64,000 bases of DNA from an uncultured Fusobacterium sp. Its GTDB lineage: Bacteria; Fusobacteriota; Fusobacteriia; Fusobacteriales; Fusobacteriaceae. Positions within the stretch are counted from its first letter, which is position 1. Every line of letters starts with the position of its first letter. Below the pieces are notes generated by a model, which saw only the letters and a list, made by a program, of their open reading frames with translations, was not told where the DNA came from and did not search any database. Position numbers and translations under genes: made by a program. The DNA lies in the NCBI RefSeq assembly GCF_905200055.1, contig NZ_CAJKIS010000005.1, positions 1-64,000 on the forward strand, written 5' to 3'. Of this stretch, positions 36,274-44,824 are shown one piece after another.

Positions 36274-38811
36274 TTAAAAATGTGTTAATACAGTTCTACT
36301 AATAATCTCATCTTGTACATCTTTACATAGTTCAACAAAGTATGCACTATATCCTGCAACACGTACTATTAGATCTCTATGAGCTTCTGGATTAATTTGA
36401 GCATCTTTTAACACTTTATTATCTAAGTAGTTAAATTGCATCTCTCCAAGTTGTAACATACATGCTGTACGTAACAATGTGATTATTCCATTTTCTCCCT
36501 CTGGAGTTTCTAGTAGTCCAGATATTAGTTTGAAGTTATGAACCATTCCAATATTCATATTATCACAAGACATTTTTGATACTGATTTAATTATAGCTGT
36601 AGGTCCTTTTGTATCTGAACCTTGGCTTGGACTGATTCCATCTGATAATGGTGTCCATGCTTTACGTCCATTTGCTGTAGCTCCTGTTAATTGTCCAAAT
36701 GGAGTATTGTTAGAAATTGATAGTGTTCCATGACTTAACACAGAGTATAGTGTCTTATATTTTCTGTGTTCCATCTCTGTAAAGTTAATTAGATCAGTTG
36801 CTATATAGTCAGCATAGTCATCATCGTTTCCATATTTTGGAGCTTCTATACAATCTTTTCTAACTTTTTCATATCCTACAAAGTCAGCTTTAAGTGCATC
36901 TCTTATCTCTTTTAAAGTATATTTTTTATCATCAAATACTAATTTTTTAATTGCTGCCATTGAGTCAACATAAGTTGCTAGTCCACTCCATACAACTCCT
37001 GGTCCAAAGTTATACATAGCTCCACCAGCTTCTACTCCTCTACCTTTTTCCATACATCCTTCATACATTAATGACATTAAAGGTTTTGGTGCTACTTCTC
37101 TGTGAACTCTTTGAGATATTACAGTTGCTATACTTGTCCATTTTGTTATATATTTAATTTGTTCTTTTACTGCTGCATCAAATTCTTCATAAGTTTTAAA
37201 TTGATCTAAATCTCCTAGATCTGGACAAACTTGTTTTCCATACCATAGAGGTACTCCATTATTTAACACAAGCTCTATACAAATAGGCCATTGTGTATAT
37301 CCTGTTGATGTCCATTGATATAATCTTCCAGCTTTTTGAGGTTCAACACATCCCATTAAGCAATAATCTCTTGCATCTTCTATAGATACACCTTTTGCTA
37401 GCATCATTTTGATATGTACATCATCAAAGTGACAAGCTGGGAATCCTAATCCTGCTTTAATTACTTGAACAATTTTCTTTAAGTAAGCGTTTGGTGATCC
37501 TTTGTGAATACGACATGCTAATGATGGTTGGTATACTTTTACATGTCTTACAGCATCCATTAATAAGTATGTTAAATCATTTGTAGCATCTACTCCTGAT
37601 CTAGTAACTCCTCCTACACACATATTTACAAATGGTTGATATCCTGCGAAGAATTTAGATCCTCCTTCACTTGTGATCCACATAACTTCAGACATTTTTA
37701 TAAGCATACATCCTGCTAATTCAAATGCTTCAAATTTTGACATTCTTCCACTTTCAATATCAGCTTTAAAGAATGGATACATATATTGGTCAACACGTCC
37801 AATTGACATTCCTGTTTGGTTTTCTTCTACTACTAAAAGTGATTCTATTGTCCAAACTGCTTGAATTGCTTCCCAGAAAGTTGTAGGTTTATGTGCTGGA
37901 ACTCTTGCGTTAACTTCAGAAATTTTTAGTAGTTCAGCTTTTCTTTTTGGATTTGTTTCTTTTGCAGCTAATTCAGCAGCGTAATCTGATAGACGCTTAG
38001 CATATATCATTACCCCTTCAGCTGTATCTATTATTGATTTATAGAAATAGATCTTATCAATATCTTCTGGATTAGCATATGATAAAGTTTCTAATTTTTC
38101 TTCTGCTTCTCTTTTAATATCAAGCATTCCTTTTTTCATTAATATTACGTCATATCCTGGATTTGAGTCTCCTCCTCCATTAACTGCATGATATGAACAA
38201 TCTGAAACAAAAGATTCTCCTGATAATTCCCATACTCCAGCTTCTCTATATTGATCTTCACAATACTCATCTACTGATTTTCCTCTCCAGAATGGGAAGA
38301 TTTGCTCTCTTAAAACTTTTTTATCTTCTTCAGATATATAGAACGGATCTTGAGGTCTTTTTCCAATTGTATCTAATTCAGTTTCCATCCATCTCCAAGC
38401 AATATCTGGAGAAAATGCTCCTGCTCTAGGTGCTCCATTAGGACATCCTACGATTAACTCATTATCTTGAATAACTAGAGGAGCTGTTTCACAACAATGT
38501 TTAAAACTTTTTCCTCTTAAAATAGCTTTTGGCATTCCTGGATTTTCTTGAGCTATTTTAGTGATAACTTTTGCTCTGTGTATTGTTATTGATGGAACTT
38601 GTTTAAGATAATTTTCTCTTAATCTTTTTAATCTTTCAGTTATTCCTTCTGGAACTTCTGTTTCACAATGGTCTGAACAACAATGGTGTCCAGCTTCTTT
38701 TCTTATTTCATTAGAAACTCCTTGAAACATCTTTAATAAAGCTTCACGTTCTTCATTAGACATATTTTCTGTAGCTTCCATAAATTTATTTAAAAATTCA
38801 CGAATTTCCAT
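36274..38811 (-). CDS. cutC: Choline trimethylamine-lyase (glycyl radical enzyme)
   Basis: An 845-aa glycyl radical enzyme that cleaves choline to trimethylamine and acetaldehyde. The thiyl-radical Cys488 and catalytic Glu490 are in MGCVEPQ, and the radical Gly820 is in RVAGYSA. Choline-pocket residues match Desulfovibrio CutC with an offset of one: Asp215, Tyr207, Phe394, Thr501 and Tyr505. Length equals the short (type I) CutC. The N-terminal 30 residues form an amphipathic helix that could direct encapsulation. Co-transcribed with cutD and flanked by shell genes. Confidence 0.97.
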   Translation of the reverse strand: MEIREFLNKFMEATENMSNEEREALLKMFQGVSNEIRKEAGHHCCSDHCETEVPEGITERLKRLRENYLKQVPSITIHRAKVITKIAQENPGMPKAILRGKSFKHCCETAPLVIQDNELIVGCPNGAPRAGAFSPDIAWRWMETELDTIGKRPQDPFYISEEDKKVLREQIFPFWRGKSVDEYCEDQYREAGVWELSGESFVSDCSYHAVNGGGDSNPGYDVILMKKGMLDIKREAEEKLETLSYANPEDIDKIYFYKSIIDTAEGVMIYAKRLSDYAAELAAKETNPKRKAELLKISEVNARVPAHKPTTFWEAIQAVWTIESLLVVEENQTGMSIGRVDQYMYPFFKADIESGRMSKFEAFELAGCMLIKMSEVMWITSEGGSKFFAGYQPFVNMCVGGVTRSGVDATNDLTYLLMDAVRHVKVYQPSLACRIHKGSPNAYLKKIVQVIKAGLGFPACHFDDVHIKMMLAKGVSIEDARDYCLMGCVEPQKAGRLYQWTSTGYTQWPICIELVLNNGVPLWYGKQVCPDLGDLDQFKTYEEFDAAVKEQIKYITKWTSIATVISQRVHREVAPKPLMSLMYEGCMEKGRGVEAGGAMYNFGPGVVWSGLATYVDSMAAIKKLVFDDKKYTLKEIRDALKADFVGYEKVRKDCIEAPKYGNDDDYADYIATDLINFTEMEHRKYKTLYSVLSHGTLSISNNTPFGQLTGATANGRKAWTPLSDGISPSQGSDTKGPTAIIKSVSKMSCDNMNIGMVHNFKLISGLLETPEGENGIITLLRTACMLQLGEMQFNYLDNKVLKDAQINPEAHRDLIVRVAGYSAYFVELCKDVQDEIISRTVLTHF

Positions 38812-38824
38812 TTCTTCCTCTCCT

Positions 38825-40249
38825 TTACTTTAGTATTGTTTTTATAATCTCTTTAAGTTTTTCTTCTAAATTTTTATTTTTTAAAATCTCTTCTACTTTT
38901 CTTACTCCGTATCCAACTTTTCTAATATAGATTAGATTTCTAGGAGAAACATTACAAGAAGTTATTCCCTTTCCTATTACTCCACTTCCCAAAGTCATAG
39001 CTGGAAAAAGATTAGTTGTTATTCCTAAGCTACCAAAACTTCCTCCAGTATTTACTAAAACTCTTCCAACTGGTTTTTTCAATATAAATTGTTCTATTAT
39101 ATTTTCATCCTGAGAGTGTATTATTAATGTATGTCCTTGTTTATCACTTAATAAAAGTTCTATACATTTTTCACAAGCATTTTTCCAATCCTCTTCTACA
39201 TAAAGATCAAGTACTGGACAAAGCTTTTCTTTAGAATATTCACTATCTAATGTTAAATATTTTTCATTAGTTATTAATAACTTCACATTTTTTTCTACTT
39301 TTATTCCAGCTTTCTCTGCTAAAAATTGTGAACTTTTTCCTATATAGTTTTTATTAAATTTTCCAAATTTATCAAAAATAATCTCTTTTAATCTCTTAGA
39401 TTCCTCTTCATTTAGGAAATAAGCATTATTTTTTATAAACTCTTTTTTTACCTCTTCCAAGATAACCTTTTCTACAACTATTATCTCTTCACTTCCAGGA
39501 ATAATACCATTATCAAAAGTTTTACTATCTACTATATTTTTTACTGCTTCTTTGATATCTGCTGTTCTTTCTATAAATACTGGACTATCTCCATTTCCAC
39601 CATAGATATATGATTTCCCACTTGTTTTTATCTCATCTAAAAGTTCATCTATCCCAGTATTTAATATAAGATTTATATCTTTATGATTTAACAGCTCTTT
39701 GCTTCCATTTAGTGAACATCTACTTATATAAGAGATAATACCTTGAGGTGCTCCTGATTTTTCTATAATATCTATAATTGTATCCATAACTTTTTTAGTA
39801 GTTTTTTTAGCTTTCTTAGACATTCCAAAAACTATTCCATTTCCTGATTTAATAGCTATTATACTCTTATAAATTAGAGTGGAAACTATATTGGCTTCTG
39901 AACAAAAAGCTGCAATTACTCCTACAGGAACACCAACATCTAAAGTTTTATCTTCTTTATTATTTTCAATTACTCCTACACATCTCATATTTTTTAAAGC
40001 TTTTTCTAAATTATTTAAAAACAATTCTAGTTTTAATTTTTTATCTTCAACATTTCCTATCTCTGTTTCCTCATAATCTAGTTTTGCAAACTCTTCAATA
40101 TGATCTTTTATTTCTTTAAAAATATTATTTACAATGAAATCTAGTTGTTCTTGAGAGAAATTTTTTACTATTTTCTGTGCTTCTCTTGCATTTTCAACTA
40201 ATATTCTTGCCTCTTGCATAGAAAGTAAGTCGTTATCTATAATATCCAT
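38825..40249 (-). CDS. Aldehyde-dehydrogenase-like protein lacking the catalytic Cys
   Basis: A 474-aa homologue of the acylating aldehyde dehydrogenases. At the active site the usual KTFDNGTICASEQ reads KTFDNGIIPGSEE, so the nucleophilic Cys is Pro251. The rest of the fold is recognisable (ALDH body, YIYGGNGDSPVFIERTADIKEAV, and GGSFGSLGITTNLFPAMTLG). The frame is intact, so it is not a simple pseudogene. A C-terminal helix (VEEILKNKNLEEKLKEIIK) resembles an encapsulation peptide. It may be structural or regulatory. It lies between cutC and the shell genes. Confidence 0.88.
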   Translation of the reverse strand: MDIIDNDLLSMQEARILVENAREAQKIVKNFSQEQLDFIVNNIFKEIKDHIEEFAKLDYEETEIGNVEDKKLKLELFLNNLEKALKNMRCVGVIENNKEDKTLDVGVPVGVIAAFCSEANIVSTLIYKSIIAIKSGNGIVFGMSKKAKKTTKKVMDTIIDIIEKSGAPQGIISYISRCSLNGSKELLNHKDINLILNTGIDELLDEIKTSGKSYIYGGNGDSPVFIERTADIKEAVKNIVDSKTFDNGIIPGSEEIIVVEKVILEEVKKEFIKNNAYFLNEEESKRLKEIIFDKFGKFNKNYIGKSSQFLAEKAGIKVEKNVKLLITNEKYLTLDSEYSKEKLCPVLDLYVEEDWKNACEKCIELLLSDKQGHTLIIHSQDENIIEQFILKKPVGRVLVNTGGSFGSLGITTNLFPAMTLGSGVIGKGITSCNVSPRNLIYIRKVGYGVRKVEEILKNKNLEEKLKEIIKTILK

Positions 40250-40271
40250 TTCTCTTCACCTTCATGTAAAA

Positions 40272-40571
40272 CTATAAATTTTCAATAGCATATCTATCTA
40301 TTATCTTTTGTAAATCATTGTGTGGTCTAGCAATTACTACTGAACTATATAAATTTCCACCTTCCATATTATTTACAGCATATACTCCTGCATCAACTGC
40401 TGCTTTACAAGCTCCTACATCTCCAGTTACAATTACAGATATATACCCTGATGCAACATTTTCATATCCAACTAGTTCAACATCTGCTGCTTTACACATA
40501 GCATCTGCTGCTTCTAGAGCAAATACCAGTCCAAATGTTTCTATTAATCCTATTGCTTCACGTCTTATCAT
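40272..40571 (-). CDS. BMC-H microcompartment shell protein
   Basis: A 99-aa BMC domain: IGLIETFGLVFALEAADAMCKAADV, VTGDVGACKAAVDAG, and IARPHNDLQKIID. The start was placed at 40571 (ATG after AGGAG); a longer start at 40595 would lie within the upstream gene. The extra Cys residues at the pore side are unlike the two sister shell proteins. Confidence 0.92.
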   Translation of the reverse strand: MIRREAIGLIETFGLVFALEAADAMCKAADVELVGYENVASGYISVIVTGDVGACKAAVDAGVYAVNNMEGGNLYSSVVIARPHNDLQKIIDRYAIENL

Positions 40572-40584
40572 ATCCCTACTCCTT

Positions 40585-40884
40585 CTATTCTCCATCTATA
40601 TCATGAACTGAAACTATTTTTCCTACTTCACTAATAGGTCTTGGCATAACATTTTTTGCTGTAAGTGTACCAATTGCTTTTGCTGCTGCTGCTCCAGCTT
40701 CAACTGCTGCTGTTACTGCTGCCACATCACCTTTTATCATTATTGTTACCAATGTAGAACCTATATTTTCATAAGATACAAGTTCTACGTTTGCTGCTTT
40801 TAGCATCTTATCTGCTGCATCTAAAGCTGGAACTAATCCTATTGTTTCTACAAGCCCTAATGCTTCATTTCCATAATATTTCAT
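40585..40884 (-). CDS. BMC-H microcompartment shell protein
   Basis: A 99-aa BMC domain: ALGLVETIGLVPALDAADKMLKAANV, IKGDVAAVTAAVEAG, and VMPRPISEVGKIV. One of four BMC-H proteins in this locus. It precedes the second shell gene by 13 bp and follows the small protein at 40901 by 16 bp. Confidence 0.94.
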   Translation of the reverse strand: MKYYGNEALGLVETIGLVPALDAADKMLKAANVELVSYENIGSTLVTIMIKGDVAAVTAAVEAGAAAAKAIGTLTAKNVMPRPISEVGKIVSVHDIDGE

Positions 40885-40900
40885 TTTATCCTCCTTCTTT

Positions 40901-41167
40901 TTAGTCCTTTATAAAGCTATTTATTGTTTTTTTACTTTCTTCACTTGCTTGATAATAGATAATTAATTCCCCATCATCACTTAAATCTGCTGCTACCTCT
41001 TCTATTAATCCGTTTGCTTCTGCTGTTAAAAGAGCATCTTTTATATCTTTTTTATTAAATGCTTTAAAAGATGAATATTCATTTTTTAATGCTTCCATCA
41101 CATCATTTGCTGATGCTTTAGAAACTTTTGTAAAATATTTTAATATAGCATAATTTAATGGTTTCAT
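40901..41167 (-). CDS. Small protein of the BMC operon, winged-helix-like
   Basis: An 88-aa protein starting MKPLNYAILKYFTK, with helix-turn-helix-like spacing (KASANDVMEALKNEYSSFKAFNKKDIKDALLTAEANGLIEEV) and a final strand DGELIIYYQAS. It overlaps the transporter gene through a TAATG stop-start junction. It could be a small DNA-binding regulator or a structural partner; I do not recognise a named family. Confidence 0.7.
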   Translation of the reverse strand: MKPLNYAILKYFTKVSKASANDVMEALKNEYSSFKAFNKKDIKDALLTAEANGLIEEVAADLSDDGELIIYYQASEESKKTINSFIKD

Positions 41168-42261
41168 TAATTTTCCTCCTTTTTCTTGAAAAAATCTAAT
41201 GGATTTACAGCAATTAATAATATTCCAAAGATCATAACTACTGCTCCTATCCAAGCAACTGTTGGTAAGTTCCAACCATCAATTCCTGAAATAACTCCTA
41301 AAAATAACCAACAGAAGAAAGGACTAAAGAATGAATAAGTTCCATTACATGCTGTTCCAAGTCCTGCTCCACACATACTGTTTCCTTTATACCAAGTCAT
41401 AAATGAAACAAATGTTGACAATCCACTTAATGCAAACCAGATCATTGCTGGCATACTTGTTAATGCTTGGATAGTTAAAGAAGTTGAAATATCAATTCCT
41501 CCTGCCATTACTCCAATTGCTGGTACAACTATGAAAAGGTTTACTATTCCACAAGTCAATTGTCTTACACAAATTCCAATTTGAGTGTCAACCATTGCTG
41601 AAGCATATCCAGCTACACAACCTTCAAATCCCCAACCAAATGCTGCTATAATTGCAATAACAAGACCTAATAGAAGTTCTGTTGAGAAGTTCTCTCCCAT
41701 TCCTGTACTACCAATCATGAAACTAGCAAAAACACAAATTCCGATTCCTAAAGCCATTCTTTTATTTATCTCTTGTTTATAAAAGATTTTTCCTAAAATA
41801 GCTGCTATTGCAGGACATAATGCTGAAATTGGAACTATTATTGATCCTGCCATTTGTAGTGCCACAACAAATGCTGTTCCTGCTATTGGTCCTCCTATTA
41901 ATGCTGCAAGCATAATTTGTTTACCAGGTTTTGTATTTAGTGTTCTTAGAAAATCTTGAAATTTTCCTTGATATATTGAGTTTAATATCGCCCAAAATGA
42001 ACTTGAAATATCATTTATTGCATTTCCTAAAGCTGCTAGAAGATAAACTATTACAAATGCTGAAAGTCCTGCTGTGTTTTCTCCATACCAGTCTGACCAT
42101 ACTCCTTTTGTCATTCCCAATGTTAAGCATGCTGTATAAATACCATATGTTATTCCAGAAAATAACGCTATTTGTATTCCCTTCTTTAAAAATTTATTCT
42201 TAACTTCAGCCTTCAATTTAAGAATTTTTATTTCTTTTTCCGTTAATTCACTGTTGATCAT
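41167..42261 (-). CDS. Drug/metabolite-superfamily (EamA/RhaT-like) transporter
   Basis: A 364-aa membrane protein with about ten hydrophobic spans. It includes an EamA-type duplication (AALIGGPIAGTAFVVALQMAGSIIVPISALCPAIAAILGKIFYKQEINKR and a second copy later). It is the first gene of the choline microcompartment operon and ends by overlapping the next gene. Candidate choline importer or trimethylamine/amine exporter; direction and substrate are inferred only from context. Confidence 0.8.
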   Translation of the reverse strand: MINSELTEKEIKILKLKAEVKNKFLKKGIQIALFSGITYGIYTACLTLGMTKGVWSDWYGENTAGLSAFVIVYLLAALGNAINDISSSFWAILNSIYQGKFQDFLRTLNTKPGKQIMLAALIGGPIAGTAFVVALQMAGSIIVPISALCPAIAAILGKIFYKQEINKRMALGIGICVFASFMIGSTGMGENFSTELLLGLVIAIIAAFGWGFEGCVAGYASAMVDTQIGICVRQLTCGIVNLFIVVPAIGVMAGGIDISTSLTIQALTSMPAMIWFALSGLSTFVSFMTWYKGNSMCGAGLGTACNGTYSFFSPFFCWLFLGVISGIDGWNLPTVAWIGAVVMIFGILLIAVNPLDFFKKKEEN

Positions 42262-42345
42262 CTAACTCCTCCTAAAAAATATTAATATTATTTTTAAATT
42301 ATTCTAATTTAGACTAAAAGGTTGGCTTAAATCTTTTTCAAATTT

Positions 42346-42377
42346 ATTATAGACCTTCCATTTAAGGTTAAAGTCAA
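42346..42377 (-). promoter_or_regulatory. MerR-type promoter of the choline microcompartment operon
   Basis: Minus-strand -35 TTGACT (42372-42377) and -10 TATAAT (42346-42351) are separated by 20 bp instead of 17. A dyad ACCTT-N6-AAGGT at 42353-42368 sits centred in the spacer. Such long spacers with central dyads are the hallmark of MerR-activated promoters. The merR gene lies just upstream. Confidence 0.85.
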
Positions 42378-42523
42378 ATATTTTTTCATTTTTTATGATA
42401 GTTCTTTTATAGAACGTTAACTTCTAAAATTATTCTTTTATTTCTTTTTCAAAATTAATTAAAGTGTCATTTTGGTAAATTAATGTCTGATTTTTATTTT
42501 TGTATATATTTTTAGTCAAAATT

Positions 42524-42551
42524 AAAACCTTCCATATAGGTGGAAGGTTTT
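42524..42551. promoter_or_regulatory. Second dyad related to the MerR operator
   Basis: Perfect 11-bp inverted repeat AAAACCTTCCA-N6-TGGAAGGTTTT. It shares ACCTTCCAT with the spacer operator at 42353-42368. It could be a second MerR site upstream of the promoter, or part of a tandem termination region; I favour an operator because no long T-run follows. Confidence 0.55.
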
Positions 42552-42564
42552 GATTTTATATAAT

Positions 42565-42600
42565 AAAAAAGACCTTAATACTTTTACTAAGGTCTTTTTA
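42565..42600 (-). terminator. Terminator after merR
   Basis: 12-bp stem AAAAAGACCTTA/TAAGGTCTTTTT with a T-run on the minus strand, 8 bp beyond the merR stop codon. It isolates adh-merR from the BMC promoter. Confidence 0.88.
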
Positions 42601-42607
42601 TACTAAA

Positions 42608-43432
42608 TTATTGTATTTTTAATTTCACCATTATCTCTGTAACATACTTTTGTTCATCTTTTGTGCTCCAATAATCAATCACATATCTTTCAAAACATAT
42701 ATCATCATATTTATAGTTATGGTATTTCAACCAATCTTTTATTTTTTTATATGTTTCATCAATATTTTCATGTGATCCTATATGATAAGCTGAAGCCACC
42801 ATATAACCACCATATTTAGTTAATTTATCACTTGAACATTTTTTTAAATTTTTCTGTAAAATTCTTACTTTTTTACATTTCTTTTCTATCTTTTCATCAA
42901 AAGAAGGAAACTCTATAATGACTGGGCCTGTTATTGCATTTTCTATCTTTTCAATGTAATTTGTAAATTCTATATTTATAACAGATTTTACATAATCATA
43001 GTCATAATCTTGTTCTAAAAAAAGCATCTCAGCTTCTTCTAAAAACTTTATTTTAACATCTTGAATATCATATTCTATAACCATTTTTGCTTCTCTAACT
43101 AATGAATACCAATCTTCTATAGATTTTTTCTTTAAATTCAATTCCTCTTCTATTGATTGCAACTCTTTAATTTTTTCTCCAAAATCTTCTTCTATTGTTG
43201 AAAATCCAGAACTATAAATCAATGATTTTATTTGATCAAGAGTAAATCCACTTTGTTTATAATATTTTATTACTGGTATTGTATATAAATTATCCTTATC
43301 ATAATAACGATAACCATTTTCATTTATTTCACAAGGAGATAACAAACCAATTTGATCATAAAATCTCAATGTTTTTTTTCCTATTTTACATATCTTTTCC
43401 ACTTTTCCTATGCAATATTTTTTCTCACTCAT
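42608..43432 (-). CDS. MerR-family regulator with GyrI-like ligand domain
   Basis: A 274-aa protein. The N-terminal MerR HTH is at residues about 5-75 (KTLRFYDQIGLLSP, NGYRYYDKDNLY, GFTLDQIKSLI), followed by a coiled-coil dimerisation helix at about 80-120. The C-terminal GyrI-like effector domain is at about 130-272 (BmrR-like). It is likely the activator of the adjacent BMC operon through the 20-bp-spacer promoter. It follows the alcohol dehydrogenase gene by 31 bp. Confidence 0.9.
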   Translation of the reverse strand: MSEKKYCIGKVEKICKIGKKTLRFYDQIGLLSPCEINENGYRYYDKDNLYTIPVIKYYKQSGFTLDQIKSLIYSSGFSTIEEDFGEKIKELQSIEEELNLKKKSIEDWYSLVREAKMVIEYDIQDVKIKFLEEAEMLFLEQDYDYDYVKSVINIEFTNYIEKIENAITGPVIIEFPSFDEKIEKKCKKVRILQKNLKKCSSDKLTKYGGYMVASAYHIGSHENIDETYKKIKDWLKYHNYKYDDICFERYVIDYWSTKDEQKYVTEIMVKLKIQ

Positions 43433-43463
43433 TATCTCACCACAGCATTCAATTTTTTATTTT

Positions 43464-44609
43464 CTAGCCAATTACTTTGTCTAAAATTTTATAAATTTCT
43501 TCTTGAGATACTTTCTTAGGATTAGATTTTGTACATACATCTTTTTCTAATGCTCTATACACTTCTTCTTTAAATATATTTATATCTTCTATATTTTTCC
43601 CAAGTTCCTTTAAGTTTTTAGGAATTCCTAATTTTTTATTTAATTCAGATATATATCTCACTAAATTATTGGCTCCTATTATAGGATTACATGAATTTAA
43701 CCCTATAATTTTTGCTAATTTTTGATATTTTTTAGTCACTAAATTACAATTCTCTCCAACATAAGATGTTACTTTACAATCTGAATTATACTCAATTACA
43801 TAAGGCAAAATAATAGCATTTATCTTTCCATGTGGAATATGAAGTTTTCCTCCTATTGCATGAGCTAAACTATGTGTTATTCCTAACCCAGCATTATTAA
43901 ATGCTAATCCTGCTAAACATGAGGCATTATGCATTCTCTCACGATAATATAAATTTTCACCTTCTAAGTAAGCTTTTTCTAGATTTTCTATAGCTAAACT
44001 AAAAGCTTTTTCTGCAAAGGCATCTGTAAAATCATTTGCTCCATTTGAGACATAAGCTTCTATTGCATGAGTTATTACATCCATTCCTGTATCTGCTGTT
44101 ATACTTTTTGGTACACTTTTAATTAAATCTGCATCTAAAATAGCAACTGTTGGTAATAATTCCTTTGAAGTTAAAGCATATTTAAGATGTTCTGCTTCAT
44201 TTGTAATAACAGAATATTCTGTTACTTCTGATCCTGTTCCACTAGTAGTAGGAATTGCATAAAATTCAATTTTTTTAGAATGATCTTTATTTAATTTATT
44301 ATAATACTCTCTTATAGCCTTTGCTCCATCAATTGAAGATCCTCCACCTAAAGCTATAATTAAATCGATATTTTCATTCTTTAAAACTTGAACTCCCATT
44401 GCTACTATTTTTACTGTAGGATCTGGTATTACCTCATCAAATACTGCTACATTACAGTTGTGAATATAATTTTTAACTTTTTCAACCATCCCAGAACTAT
44501 TAATAAACTTATCGCATACTATTAAAATATTTTTATCAACAAGTTCCCCTAATTTTTTTAAAGCCTCTTCACCAAAACAAATTGTAGTGCTAATAGTAAA
44601 TTCTTGCAT
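43464..44609 (-). CDS. Iron-containing alcohol dehydrogenase (CutO-like)
   Basis: A 381-aa group III Fe-dependent ADH with the cofactor loop ALGGGSSIDGAKAI and the metal-ligand cluster GMDVITHAIEAYVS, ITHSLAHAIGGKLHIPHG. In choline microcompartment clusters this enzyme reduces acetaldehyde to ethanol and regenerates NAD for the acylating dehydrogenase. It forms a two-gene unit with merR, with its own promoter upstream. Confidence 0.9.
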   Translation of the reverse strand: MQEFTISTTICFGEEALKKLGELVDKNILIVCDKFINSSGMVEKVKNYIHNCNVAVFDEVIPDPTVKIVAMGVQVLKNENIDLIIALGGGSSIDGAKAIREYYNKLNKDHSKKIEFYAIPTTSGTGSEVTEYSVITNEAEHLKYALTSKELLPTVAILDADLIKSVPKSITADTGMDVITHAIEAYVSNGANDFTDAFAEKAFSLAIENLEKAYLEGENLYYRERMHNASCLAGLAFNNAGLGITHSLAHAIGGKLHIPHGKINAIILPYVIEYNSDCKVTSYVGENCNLVTKKYQKLAKIIGLNSCNPIIGANNLVRYISELNKKLGIPKNLKELGKNIEDINIFKEEVYRALEKDVCTKSNPKKVSQEEIYKILDKVIG

Positions 44610-44676
44610 CTTTCTATCTCCTTAAAATAAAATTTTAAAAAGATTTAAAGTTTGCCTATTCCTTTCAGTCATTTTC

Positions 44677-44705
44677 ATAATAACATATAAACTTTATAAA
44701 ATCAA
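44677..44705 (-). promoter_or_regulatory. Promoter of the adh-merR unit
   Basis: Minus strand: -35 TTGATT (44700-44705), 17-bp spacer, -10 TATTAT (44677-44682), about 68 bp upstream of the adh ATG. Confidence 0.65.
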
Positions 44706-44783
44706 CATGTTTATCTGTCATCTATATTGATTTAATTATTACTATTTTTGTCATAAATAATTCAATAACATAGCATTTCATAT

Positions 44784-44814
44784 AAAAAGGTGATTAAAAA
44801 AATTTAATCACCTT
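44784..44814 (-). terminator. Terminator of the alarmone-synthetase operon
   Basis: 12-bp stem AAGGTGATTAAA/TTTAATCACCTT with a T-rich minus-strand tail, just past the stop codon of the gene at 44825. Confidence 0.85.
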
Positions 44815-44824
44815 TTCTTGTTTT

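Noticed and set aside
36274..38811. Glycerol or propanediol dehydratase instead of choline lyase
   Set aside because: The GCVEPQ active site and the aligned choline-pocket residues, plus the neighbouring cut-type genes, favour CutC.
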